From: Streptacidiphilus carbonis | GTDB lineage: Bacteria > Actinomycetota > Actinomycetes > Streptomycetales > Streptomycetaceae | Direction: 5' to 3' | Length of the DNA stretch: 62,701 nucleotides | Assembly: GCF_000787775.1 (NCBI RefSeq) | Contig: NZ_BBPM01000036.1 | Location: 8,370-71,070 of the forward strand | Shown: positions 32,290-40,633 of the stretch, in pieces | Position numbering within the stretch: the stretch's first letter is position 1 | Layout: each line of letters opens with the position of its first letter | The notes under the pieces: generated by a model | Seen by the model: the letters and a program-made list of their open reading frames with translations, nothing else | The model's database searches: none | Told to the model about the DNA's origin: nothing | Made by a program: the position numbers and the translations under genes

Positions 32290-35103
32290 GTGCCCAGCAC
32301 TCCCCCGGCCGGCATCGCCATGGCCGTCCCCGCACTGGCCGACGCGGCCGAGCTGAGCTGCGACGTGCTGGTGATCGGCGGCGGCACGGCGGGCACCATG
32401 GCCGCCCTCACCGCAGCCGAGCACGGCGCCCAGGTCCTGCTGCTGGAGAAGGCCCATGTCCGCCACTCCGGGGCGCTGGCCATGGGCATGGACGGGGTCA
32501 ACAACGCGGTGGTGCCCGGCCGGGCCACCCCGGAGGACTACATCGCCGAGATCACCCGCGCCAACGACGGCGTGGTCAACCAGCGCACCGTGCGGCAGAC
32601 CGCCGAACTGGGCTTCGCCATGGTGCAACGGCTGGAGCGCTACGGGGTGAAGTTCGAGAAGGACGAGCACGGCGAGTACGCGGTGCGCCAGGTGCACCGC
32701 TCCGGCAGCTATGTACTGCCGATGCCGGAGGGCAAGGACGTCAAGAAGGTGCTCTACCGAGTGCTGCGGCAGCGGCACATGCGCGAGCGGATCACCATCG
32801 AGAACCGGGTGATGCCGGTGCGGGTGCTCACCGACCCGGAGTCGGGCCGCGCCGTCGGCGCGGCCGGCTTCCACACCCGCACCGGGCAGTTCACCGTGGT
32901 CCGGGCCGGCGCGGTGATCCTGGCCACCGGGGCCGCCGGGCGGCTGGGCCTGCCCGCCAGCGGCTATCTCTACGGCACCTACGAGAATCCCACCAACGCC
33001 GGGGACGGCCACTCGATGGCCTACCACGCCGGGGCGGAGCTCAGCGGCATCGAGTGCTTCCAGGTCAACCCGCTGATCAAGGACTACAACGGTCCCGCCT
33101 GCGCCTACGTCGCCAACCCCTTCGGCGGATACCAGGTCAACCGGGAGGGCGAGCGCTTTGTCGACTCGGACTACTGGTCCGGCCAGATGATGGCGGAGTT
33201 CGCCGCCGAGGTGGACTCCGCCCGCGGTCCGGTCTACCTCAAACTGAGCCACCTCCCGGAGGAGTCGGTGGCCGCGCTCGAGGGCATCCTGCACTCCACC
33301 GAGCGCCCCACCCGCGGCACCTTCCACGCCGGTCGCGGGCACGACTACCGCACCCACGACGTGGAGATGCACATCTCCGAGATCGGCCTGTGCGGCGGCC
33401 ACTCGGCCTCCGGGGTCTGGGTGGACGAACATGCCAGGACCACCGTGCCGGGCCTCTACGCGGCCGGCGACCTGGCCTGCGTCCCCCACAACTACATGAT
33501 CGGCGCCTTCGTCTACGGCGACTTGGCCGGCGCCGACGCGGCCCGTACCGCCGCTGCACGGGCCGCGGACCCCGACCGCCCGGCCCGGTCGGCCGAGCTG
33601 TCGCAGGAGCAGCTGCGGGCCGCCCACGAGCTGGTCTACCGTCCACTGCTGAACCCGGAGGGGCCGCCGCAGCCCCAGGTCGAGTACAAGCTCCGGCGCT
33701 TCGTCAACGACTACGTGGCTCCGCCCAAGACCGGCGCCCGGCTGTCGCTGGCGCTGGAGCACTTCGAGCGGATGCGCGGCGAGATCGCCGCGATGGGCGC
33801 CACCACCCCGCACGAGCTGATGCGCTGCGCCGAGGTCGGCTTCATCCGGGACTGCGCGGAGATGGCGGCCCGCTCCTCATTGGCCCGCGAGGAGAGCCGC
33901 TGGGGCCTCTACCACCAGCGCCTGGACGTCCCCGAGCGCGACGACAAGGACTGGCTGCGCCACCTCAACCTGCGCAAGCGCAGCGGCGACGGCGCGATGG
34001 AGTTCCTGCTGCGGCCGGTCTCCCCGTACCTGGTCCCGGTGGAGGGCTTCGAGCCCGATCCCGGGCTGCCGGTGGAGCTGATCGGCGAGGTGCACGGCGA
34101 GCAGGTGGCGGTGGCCGGATCGATCGGCGCGGCGCCGCGCCCGTTCACCCCGGTGGCACAGCCGACCGCGGCAGCGGGGCCGGCCGCTGCCGCCGGCCCC
34201 AGGCTGCTGGAACTGCTGGGGCTGGCCGAGTCGCAGCCGGACCTCGACCGGCTGCGCCGCTATCTGGCCGACCCGGACCCCGCGGTCCGGCGGACCGCCG
34301 TGTCCGTGCTCACCGAGTCCGTCCCCGAGGGCACGGGCCCTGAGCTGGCCCGGGCCCTGGCCGACCCGGACGCCGAGGTGCGGGGCACCGCCGCGGCCGG
34401 ACTCCGCGAGCTGGTGGAGGTGCTGGCCGCCGAACCCGGTTCCCCGTCCCCGTTGGAGGCCCCGCTGCTGGCGGCCCTGGCCTCGGCCGACCCGGTGGTC
34501 CGGGCAACCGCCCTGGACCTGCTGCGCGCGTTGCGGTTGGGCTCGGCCGCCGTTTTCGCCGCCGGGCTGGACGACCCGGAGGCATCGGTGCGGGTGCAGG
34601 CGGTACGGGCGCTGGTCTCCCTGGACGCCGTGGACGTCCTACGGGCCGCCGTCGGCGACCCGGTCCGCGAGGTGCGGATCGCACTGGCCCAGGGGCTCGG
34701 CCGGATCTCCCGACCCCGGCTCGCCGAGACCGCCGCAGAACTCGTCCGGCTGAGCGGGGACGACGACCCACTGGTCCGGGCTGCGGCGCTGGAGGCCGCG
34801 GGGAGCATGCCCGGCGGCAGCAGCCCGGCATTGTCGTCGGCGGCGCTGGCCGCCGTGGGCGACGCCGCCTGGCAGGTACGGAAGGGCGCGGCGGCGGCTA
34901 TGGCGCGGGTGGAGGGCGACGCCGGCTCGGCGGCCCTGCTGGGGCTCCTGGCCGACGCCCACCCGGACGTCCGCAAGGCCGCAGTGATCGCGGCGGTACC
35001 CCGGGCCGGGCGTCAGCCTGCGCTGGCGGCGGCGTTGGCCGACGCAGCGGTTCAGGACCCCGACGCCGACGTGAGAGCGTTCGCCCGGCGGGTGCTGAGC
35101 TAG
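32290..35103 (+). CDS. Fumarate/adenylylsulfate-reductase-like flavoprotein fused to HEAT repeats
   Basis: A 937-residue protein from GTG 32290 behind AAGGGAA. Residues about 18-520 are an FAD-binding fumarate-reductase-type fold: DVLVIGGGTAGTMAALTAAE for FAD, RHSGALAMGMDGVNNAV, VILATGAAGRLGLP and VPGLYAAGDLACVPHNYMIG. The helical region to about 640 matches the succinate dehydrogenase/AprA C-terminus. From about 640 to the end there are some ten HEAT (PBS-lyase-type) repeats, for example LARALADPDAEVRGTAAAGL and ALLGLLADAHPDVRKAAVIA. With the operon ferredoxin it probably forms an AprAB-like redox pair. The HEAT part may be a docking surface. Substrate unknown. Confidence 0.85.
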   Translation: MPSTPPAGIAMAVPALADAAELSCDVLVIGGGTAGTMAALTAAEHGAQVLLLEKAHVRHSGALAMGMDGVNNAVVPGRATPEDYIAEITRANDGVVNQRTVRQTAELGFAMVQRLERYGVKFEKDEHGEYAVRQVHRSGSYVLPMPEGKDVKKVLYRVLRQRHMRERITIENRVMPVRVLTDPESGRAVGAAGFHTRTGQFTVVRAGAVILATGAAGRLGLPASGYLYGTYENPTNAGDGHSMAYHAGAELSGIECFQVNPLIKDYNGPACAYVANPFGGYQVNREGERFVDSDYWSGQMMAEFAAEVDSARGPVYLKLSHLPEESVAALEGILHSTERPTRGTFHAGRGHDYRTHDVEMHISEIGLCGGHSASGVWVDEHARTTVPGLYAAGDLACVPHNYMIGAFVYGDLAGADAARTAAARAADPDRPARSAELSQEQLRAAHELVYRPLLNPEGPPQPQVEYKLRRFVNDYVAPPKTGARLSLALEHFERMRGEIAAMGATTPHELMRCAEVGFIRDCAEMAARSSLAREESRWGLYHQRLDVPERDDKDWLRHLNLRKRSGDGAMEFLLRPVSPYLVPVEGFEPDPGLPVELIGEVHGEQVAVAGSIGAAPRPFTPVAQPTAAAGPAAAAGPRLLELLGLAESQPDLDRLRRYLADPDPAVRRTAVSVLTESVPEGTGPELARALADPDAEVRGTAAAGLRELVEVLAAEPGSPSPLEAPLLAALASADPVVRATALDLLRALRLGSAAVFAAGLDDPEASVRVQAVRALVSLDAVDVLRAAVGDPVREVRIALAQGLGRISRPRLAETAAELVRLSGDDDPLVRAAALEAAGSMPGGSSPALSSAALAAVGDAAWQVRKGAAAAMARVEGDAGSAALLGLLADAHPDVRKAAVIAAVPRAGRQPALAAALADAAVQDPDADVRAFARRVLS

Positions 35104-35104
35104 T

Positions 35105-35237
35105 TTTCGGACTGCGGCGGTTGCACGGCTGGTCGCGCAGGTCCCCGCGCCCCCAGCTGATTGCAAGCGGGCCAGTTGCACTCGCTCAGGGGCGCGGGGA
35201 CCTGCGCGACCAGCCACCTACGGTCGGCGGCCGAAAG
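35105..35237. repeat. Dispersed hairpin repeat, copy D
   Basis: Arms at 35127-35153 and 35189-35215 pair perfectly over 27 bases; the left arm starts GGCTGGTCGCGCAGGTCCCC. Where copies B and C have GCAGTTCCCC/GGGGAACTGC, this copy has GCAGGTCCCC/GGGGACCTGC, a change made on both sides. The loop keeps TTGCAAGCGGGCCAGTTGCA. It fills the convergent gap between the flavoprotein and response-regulator genes. Confidence 0.88.
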
Positions 35238-35239
35238 GG

Positions 35240-35911
35240 CTACCGCTCCCCCGGCCGGACCAGCCCCGACTCGTATGCCAGCACCACCAGTTGGGCCCGA
35301 TCCCGCGCCCCCAGCTTCAGCAGGGCCCGGCTCACGTGGGTCTTCACGGTGAGCGGGCTGACAGCCAGCTCCTCGGCGATGTCGTCGTTGGAGCCGCCCC
35401 GGGCCACCAGCGCGACGATTTCCCGCTCCCGCTCGGTCAGTGCCGACAACGTGGCCGGGCTGGGGGTGGGCCTGCGGTCCGGCTGCTCCAGGAAGCGGGC
35501 GATCAGCCCCTGCGTCGCCACCGGCGACAGCAGCGCCTCGCCCCTCGCCACCACCCGGATCGCGTCCAGCAGGTCCTCCGGCTCGGTGCCCTTGCCCAGG
35601 AACCCGCTGGCGCCGGCCCGCAACGCCTGGAAGACGTACTCGTTGACCTCGAAGGTGGTCAGCACCAGCACCCGGACTCCGGCCAGGTCCTCGTCGGCGG
35701 TGATCGCCCGGGTCGCGGCCAGGCCGTCCATGTCGGGCATCCGGATGTCCATCAGGACCACGTCGGCGCGGGCCTCGCGGGCCAGTGCGACGGCCTGGCG
35801 GCCGGTCGCGGCCTCGGCCACCACCTCCAGGTCGGGTGCCGAGTCGACCAGCACCTTGAGTCCGGCCCGGACCAGGACCTGGTCGTCGGCGAGCAGTACC
35901 TTGATCGTCAT
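35240..35911 (-). CDS. NarL-family response regulator
   Basis: A 223-residue two-domain regulator. The receiver has VLLADDQVLVRAGL, the phosphoacceptor in DVVLMDIRMPDMDG, and VLVLTTF. The conserved lysine region reads GFLGKGTEPEDLL rather than GYLLKD. The LuxR-type helix-turn-helix is LTEREREIVALVARGGSNDD with VSPLTVKTHVSRALLKLGA. It pairs with the histidine kinase just upstream, overlapping it by four bases (35908-35911). Targets are not evident. Confidence 0.95.
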   Translation of the reverse strand: MTIKVLLADDQVLVRAGLKVLVDSAPDLEVVAEAATGRQAVALAREARADVVLMDIRMPDMDGLAATRAITADEDLAGVRVLVLTTFEVNEYVFQALRAGASGFLGKGTEPEDLLDAIRVVARGEALLSPVATQGLIARFLEQPDRRPTPSPATLSALTEREREIVALVARGGSNDDIAEELAVSPLTVKTHVSRALLKLGARDRAQLVVLAYESGLVRPGER

Positions 35912-37167
35912 GTCGCTCCATGGCTGCTGTTGCTGAACGGCGCGGCGGCACCGGCGCCTCCGGCCCTGCGGCCGACCGCGGAGCGGGGCAGCGGCAGGTC
36001 CACGCTGACCCGGAAGCCGCCGTCGGGGCCTCGGCCGGCGCGGAAACTGCCGCCCACCGACGCGGCCCGCTCGCGCATCCCGATCAGCCCGTGGCCGGTG
36101 CCGGGACCGGGATCGCCGGGCCCCGGGCCGTCGTCCTCGACCTCGATGTGCAACAGGTCCCTGCGGTAGGCGAGGTGCAGCCGGGCCACCGAGGTCCCGG
36201 CGTGCTTGCGGACATTGGTCAGCGACTCCTGGACCACCCGGTAGGCGGTGAGGTCCACGGTGGCCGGCAGGCTCCTGGGCTGGCCCTCGTCCCGTCTGCT
36301 GACCCGCAGGCCGGCCCGGTCGAAGCTGTCCAGCAGCTCCGGCAGCCGGTCCAGACCGGGCGTCGGCTCGTGCGGGGCGTCGTCGTCGGTCTCGTCGCCC
36401 TGGCGCAGCACCGTCACCGTGGCGCTCAGCTCGGCCAGCGCGGAGCGTCCGGCCTCCCTGACGTGGGCCAGCGCCTGCCGGGCCTGGTCCGGGCTGCTGG
36501 TGAGCAGGTGCGAGGCGACCCCGGCCTGGACGTTGATCAGGGCGATGTGGTGCCCGACGATGTCGTGCAGCTCACGGGCGATCCGCATCCGCTCCTCGGC
36601 GACCCGGCGGCGGGCCTCCTCCTCGCGGGTGTGCTCGGCCCTGCGGGCACGCTCCTCTATCGCGGCCACGAAGGCCCTTCGGTTGCGCACCGCCTCGCCG
36701 ACCGCGATCGCCAGCGCGGTCCAGACGAAGGCTATGGCGTTGACCGGTTCGTCCCAGGCCTCGACCGAGAGCCGCATGCTGGTGCCGCCGAGGATCAGCA
36801 CCGTGATCGCGCCGATGCCGAGCGCCAGCCTGCGCTCGACCACGGAGGAGACCGTGTAGACGGCCAGGGCCGAGCCCAGCAGGATCGGGCCGCGCACCGG
36901 GCCCACGATCATGAAGCCCAAGGTGCCCAGCGCGGAAGCGCCCAGCACCGCCACCGGGTAGCGGCGGCGCCAGGCCAGCGGGGCGAAGACCGGAATCCCG
37001 GCGATCATGAGCACCAGGGAGGGGTCCATGTCCGACCACTCCTCGGGGTGGTGGTCGGAGATCGGCCACAGGATGGTGATCAGGTACAGCACCACAGCCA
37101 GCGCCCCGTCGGCCCAGTACGGGTGCCTGCGCACGAAGTCGCGGCAGCGTAGGTAGGTGGAGTGCAT
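35908..37167 (-). CDS. Sensor histidine kinase (HisKA_3, NarL partner)
   Basis: A 419-residue membrane kinase. About five or six N-terminal helices make the sensor part, followed by a coiled coil (ERARRAEHTREEEARRRVAEE). The phosphorylated His201 sits in ARELHDIVGHHIALINVQAG. The ATPase domain shows VVQESLTNVRKHAG, VEDDGPGPGDPGPG and GHGLIGMRERAASVGG. It should phosphorylate the overlapping response regulator. There is no large extracellular domain, so the signal is probably sensed in the membrane. Confidence 0.94.
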   Translation of the reverse strand: MHSTYLRCRDFVRRHPYWADGALAVVLYLITILWPISDHHPEEWSDMDPSLVLMIAGIPVFAPLAWRRRYPVAVLGASALGTLGFMIVGPVRGPILLGSALAVYTVSSVVERRLALGIGAITVLILGGTSMRLSVEAWDEPVNAIAFVWTALAIAVGEAVRNRRAFVAAIEERARRAEHTREEEARRRVAEERMRIARELHDIVGHHIALINVQAGVASHLLTSSPDQARQALAHVREAGRSALAELSATVTVLRQGDETDDDAPHEPTPGLDRLPELLDSFDRAGLRVSRRDEGQPRSLPATVDLTAYRVVQESLTNVRKHAGTSVARLHLAYRRDLLHIEVEDDGPGPGDPGPGTGHGLIGMRERAASVGGSFRAGRGPDGGFRVSVDLPLPRSAVGRRAGGAGAAAPFSNSSHGAT

Positions 37168-37217
37168 GCACTCACGGTAGCCGGGCGGGCGGCGCGGGGA
37201 GTAACGGCCGACCCGGA

Positions 37218-37724
37218 TCAGCCCTGCTTGCGCCGCGCGACCGGGGCGGCGACCGCCGAGGTGAGCGCCACCAGATCGGCGGCGGCCAGCTCCACCTCCA
37301 GGCCGCGGCGTCCGGCCGAGACGTAGACGGTGTCGTGGGCCAGCGCGCTGTCGTCCACCACGGTGCGCAGCCGGCGGCGCTGCCCCAGCGGCGAGATCCC
37401 GCCGAGGACGTAGCCGGTGGCCCGCTCCGCGGCGAGCGGTTCGGCCATCGCGGCGTGCTTGCCACCGACGGCGGCGGCCAGGGCCTTGAGGTCGAGCTTG
37501 GCGGCCACCGGGACCACGGCGACGGTGAGCACCCCGTCCACCTCGGCGAGCAGGGTCTTGAAGACCCGGTCCTGGCTCATCCCCATCGCCTCGGCGGCCT
37601 CCTCGCCGTAGGAGGCGGCGGCCGGGTCGTGCTCGTAGGCGTGGACGGTGAAGGGCACCCCCGCCGCATCCAGCGCCACCGTCGCCGGAGTGCCCTGCCC
37701 GCCGCGCTTCGCCTTCTTCGCCAT
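37218..37724 (-). CDS. ybaK: Cys-tRNA(Pro) deacylase YbaK
   Basis: A 168-residue YbaK/ProX-like editing protein. VPFTVHAYEHDP, RVFKTLLAEVDGVLTVAVVP with the catalytic lysine in VFKTL, and GYVLGGISPLGQRRRLRTVVD are the family blocks. It hydrolyses cysteine mischarged onto tRNA-Pro. The length is typical. It diverges from the flavoprotein gene at 37831 across a gap of about 106 bases. Confidence 0.93.
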   Translation of the reverse strand: MAKKAKRGGQGTPATVALDAAGVPFTVHAYEHDPAAASYGEEAAEAMGMSQDRVFKTLLAEVDGVLTVAVVPVAAKLDLKALAAAVGGKHAAMAEPLAAERATGYVLGGISPLGQRRRLRTVVDDSALAHDTVYVSAGRRGLEVELAAADLVALTSAVAAPVARRKQG

Positions 37725-37830
37725 CTCCGCCGCTCCCCTGACGATCTTTCCGGTCTCCTCGCCACGACCTTAGACTGCGGCGCTTCCGGTGCGGCGGTTC
37801 CGGACCGGCGGCGCTTCTAGACTGTGGGGC

Positions 37831-38292
37831 ATGACCCGACGAATCGCCACCAACACCGCGGTCGACCGCGAGGCCCTGCTCGACTTCCTGCGTCCGCGCC
37901 ACCGCGGGCTGCTGATCACCACCCGCGCGGACGGGGGCCCGCAAGCCTCTCCGGTGTCCTGCGGGGTGGACCAGGAGGGACGCATCGTCGTCTCGACGTA
38001 TCCGCAGCGGGCCAAGGCGAAGAACGCCCGGCGCGACCCGAGGGCCTCGATCGTGGTGCTCTCCGAGGACTTCGATGGCCCCTGGGTCCAGGTCGACGGC
38101 AGCGCCGAGGTGATCGACGCGACCGAGGACGTCGAACCGCTGGTGGACTACTACCGCTGCATCGCGGGTGAGCACCCGGACTGGGACGAGTACCGTGCGG
38201 CCATGCTGAAGCAGGGCAAAGCCCTGGTCCGGATCACCCCGGAACGGTGGAGCCCCGTCGCGACCGGCGGGTTCCCCGCGGAGCTCGCGTAA
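37831..38292 (+). CDS. PPOX-class F420/FMN-dependent oxidoreductase
   Basis: A 153-residue split-barrel flavoprotein. FLRPRHRGLLITTRADGGPQ and SPVSCGVDQEGRIVVSTYPQ followed by AKAKNARRDPRASIVVL are the pattern of the Rv1155-like PPOX-class F420-dependent family. It probably uses F420 to reduce a small substrate. TAGACT at 37818-37823 ends seven bases before the ATG, so the mRNA is probably leaderless; the ATG was chosen on that basis rather than an upstream start. Confidence 0.9.
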   Translation: MTRRIATNTAVDREALLDFLRPRHRGLLITTRADGGPQASPVSCGVDQEGRIVVSTYPQRAKAKNARRDPRASIVVLSEDFDGPWVQVDGSAEVIDATEDVEPLVDYYRCIAGEHPDWDEYRAAMLKQGKALVRITPERWSPVATGGFPAELA

Positions 38293-38381
38293 CGGGGGTT
38301 CGCGGGCGCGGCGTCCGCATGGCCGGCCGCGCGGTTCCCGGCGCCGGTCGGCGGCTGCTCCGCCCGCGTTAGCATGGGCCC

Positions 38382-39506
38382 GTGTTCGACTGGACGGAGT
38401 GCCCGCCACAGGAGTTGGGCGTGGCGCCGGACCGCCTCGCCGCGGCGCTGGAGCTGGTCCGCTCACGCGGCGGTACCGCGCAGCTGGTGGTGCTCAAGGA
38501 CGGCCGGGTGCTGCTGGACCGCAGCTTCGGCTGCGCCCCCGACGCCCTGTTCTGGACCTTCTCCGCCACCAAGCCCTTCATCGCCCTGCTGGTCCATCTG
38601 CTGGCGCAGCGCGGCGAGCTGTCGCTGGACGACCCGGTGGCCCGCAGCTGGCCCGGCTTCGGCGCCCGGGGCAAGGACGGCGTCACCGTGCGGCAGGTGC
38701 TGCAGCACCGCTCGGGACTGTCCTCGGCCCGCGGCATGCTGGTCGACGCCCTGGTGATGGCGGACTGGGACCGGTCACTGCGGGCCCTGGAACGGGCCGG
38801 ACTGCAGCGGGCCCCCGGCAGCGCCCCCGCCTACCAGCCCATCGCCTACGGCTTCATCCTGGGCGAGGTGGTCCGCCGGGTGGCCGGAGCGCCACCGGAC
38901 CAGCTGCTGCGCCGGGAGTTCCTCGACCCGCTCGGGCTCGCCGATCTGCACCTGGGGCTGCCGGACGAGCTGTGGCACCGTCATGTGCCGCTGCGCGGCA
39001 GCGGTTCGGCCGGGAGGATCACCCAGGGGATCGTCAACCGCAGGGCGACCCGCCGCGCGGTGATCCCGGCCGCCGGGGTCTCCACCACCGCCCGCGACCT
39101 GGCCCGGTTCTACCAGGTGCTGCTGGACGGGGGCGTGCGCGACGGGGTGCGCGTCCTGGATCCGGCGACCGTGCTGGAGGCCCGGCGGCGCTCGACCGCC
39201 GAGGGCGAGATCGACCTCCGCATCAAGCGGCCGGTGCGCTGGGCGCAGGGATTCCAGCTCGGCGGCCTCGGCACGTATCCCGGCGGACGGCCGGTGATGG
39301 GGCGGCTGAGCACGCCGGAGACCTTCGGCCACAACGGCAGCAGCTGCTGCATCGGCTGGGCCGATCCGACCCGGCGCCTGGTCTTCGGCTACCTGACCGA
39401 CGTCCTCCCCCGTGGCCGCGAGGGCTCGCACCACCTCAGCACCGTCGCCGACGCCGTACTGGCCGCCTGCGTCGATGTGCGCTCCGCCCCCGAGCAACGG
39501 CGATAG
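38382..39506 (+). CDS. Serine hydrolase, class C beta-lactamase-like
   Basis: A 374-residue penicillin-binding-protein/esterase fold enzyme with no signal peptide, so cytoplasmic. The nucleophile motif SxxK is FSATKPFIALLVHLLAQRGE; the second motif is probably in YQPIAYGFILGEVVRR; and the third is FGHNGSSCCIGWAD, with HNG in place of KTG. Such enzymes act on esters or peptides. GTG 38382 has TAGCAT (38370-38375) six bases upstream, another leaderless start. Confidence 0.88.
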   Translation: MFDWTECPPQELGVAPDRLAAALELVRSRGGTAQLVVLKDGRVLLDRSFGCAPDALFWTFSATKPFIALLVHLLAQRGELSLDDPVARSWPGFGARGKDGVTVRQVLQHRSGLSSARGMLVDALVMADWDRSLRALERAGLQRAPGSAPAYQPIAYGFILGEVVRRVAGAPPDQLLRREFLDPLGLADLHLGLPDELWHRHVPLRGSGSAGRITQGIVNRRATRRAVIPAAGVSTTARDLARFYQVLLDGGVRDGVRVLDPATVLEARRRSTAEGEIDLRIKRPVRWAQGFQLGGLGTYPGGRPVMGRLSTPETFGHNGSSCCIGWADPTRRLVFGYLTDVLPRGREGSHHLSTVADAVLAACVDVRSAPEQRR

Positions 39507-39519
39507 TATCGAGACCGTC

Positions 39520-39657
39520 GGAGGGGTGGCGCGCATCTGGGAAACCTTCGAACCGCCGGAGGGCGTGCGCGCAGAGCTGCTGGCCGGTGAGATCCTCATG
39601 CAGGGTCTTCACCGGAGACGACCGCCTGGCAGAATTACTCGACCTTTTAGGACCGAC
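39520..39657 (+). pseudogene. Remnant of a Uma2-family (putative restriction endonuclease) gene
   Basis: A frame with no start codon encodes ARIWETFEPPEGVRAELLAG then EILMQ, the N-terminal PPEGxRxELxxGEIxM block of Uma2 proteins, and then breaks down. In another frame a little further on, VFTGDDRLAELLDLLGP looks like the end of a different coding sequence. The pieces are too short for genes. I read this as the scar of a deleted gene. Confidence 0.45.
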
Positions 39658-39666
39658 GAAAAGGGC

Positions 39667-39696
39667 GAAGCCCGTCCGCTGTCGCGGACGGGCTTC
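39667..39696. terminator. Strong bidirectional terminator
   Basis: GAAGCCCGTCCG (39667-39678) pairs perfectly with CGGACGGGCTTC (39685-39696) around a six-base loop. It lies in the convergent gap between the serine hydrolase and DUF805 genes. AAAAGGG before it and TTCTC after it give a weak T-run on each strand. Confidence 0.8.
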
Positions 39697-39724
39697 TCAG
39701 GCAGTGCGTGATGCAGCTTCCGGT

Positions 39725-40081
39725 TCAGCTCACCGCAGGGTTGAGCTTGGGGTTCGCTCCGTACTTGTTCTCCCCGGCCTGACCGTCAGAGGCCAGGAAG
39801 ACCAGGATGACGATGCTGCCGATGAGCGGCACCAGCCCTATGAAGAACCACCACGCGGACCGGCCGGTGTCGTGCATACGCCGAAAAGCCACGGCCAGCG
39901 CCGGGAGCAGGACGGCGAGGGCGTAGAGGAAATACGGGATCTGGGAGTGGATGGCGAGATCGATCCCGAAGAGGACAGCAACAATGATCAGATTGATCAG
40001 CGTGAACATCCAGTATTCCTTGCGACGCGCCCGCCCGCCGAAGCCGACGTAATTCTTGAGAACATCCACGTACCAGTTCAC
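39725..40081 (-). CDS. DUF805 family membrane protein
   Basis: A 118-residue protein with the classic DUF805 pattern: MNWYVDVLKNYVGFGGRARR, KEYWMFTLINLIIVAVLFGI, then ALAVAFRRMHDTGRSAWWFF and a last helix with GLVPLIGSIVILVFLASDG. About four membrane helices. The function is unknown; the family is widespread in bacteria (E. coli YhaH). An inverted repeat that may be an operator lies 27 bases upstream of the start. Confidence 0.92.
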   Translation of the reverse strand: MNWYVDVLKNYVGFGGRARRKEYWMFTLINLIIVAVLFGIDLAIHSQIPYFLYALAVLLPALAVAFRRMHDTGRSAWWFFIGLVPLIGSIVILVFLASDGQAGENKYGANPKLNPAVS

Positions 40082-40107
40082 AGCGTTCCTCTCGCAACTC
40101 CGACCAG

Positions 40108-40130
40108 TGCATGAACATGTCGATCATGCA
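40108..40130. promoter_or_regulatory. Inverted repeat in DUF805 promoter region
   Basis: TGCATGA (40108-40114) and TCATGCA (40124-40130) form a perfect seven-base inverted repeat with a nine-base spacer. Related GATGCA and CATGCATC strings lie just beyond it. The position, 27 bases from the DUF805 start, fits a repressor site or a leader hairpin. Confidence 0.4.
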
Positions 40131-40633
40131 AGTGGATGCAGAACGTAGGGCATGCATCGGTTCAAGGTCAAGTCGTTACCTGGGCCTGCTTTTCGGCGGT
40201 GCAAACCACCTTTTTCCACGCTCTTCTCGCCGGTATCGGATGACTGCGCAAGGTGTTTGCCAGAGCTCCCGGACCAGCCCAACTGCCCAACTGCGCACGT
40301 CTGTTCCGGCGCCGCGGGGACAGATCGGCCAGTTGCGGCCGGGCGGCACGGCTTTCCGACCGTAAAAGCACGGCGAATGTGTTCACCAAGTCGTCATCAA
40401 AATGACCACGGGCAAGCATCCAGTTCCGCATGCGCCGCCTACGCTTCGCACAGTTGCCCGCCGCCGACGCCCGGTCGCTCAACCGATCGGTTGAGCGGGG
40501 TCGACCGGCTGACGGGGTGCACGGATCAGCCGCTGCACCGGGGGATCGGTCGATGTGCGGGCGGGGGTGCCGAGGCCAGGCTGAAGGCATCCGATCGACA
40601 CCGAAGTGCCCGACACCGAAACGAGGGATCGAC
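40131..40633. other. Intergenic gap with a 22-base perfect palindrome
   Basis: I see no gene in this gap of about 500 bases, whose first half is lower in GC than its surroundings. CGCTCAACCGATCGGTTGAG followed by CG (40476-40497) is a perfect 22-base palindrome with no spacer, of the ACCGATCGGT kind bound by many TetR proteins. It lies about 140 bases before the next gene, whose promoter it may control. The nearest TetR gene in the window is 8 kb away and has its own, different sites. Confidence 0.5.
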
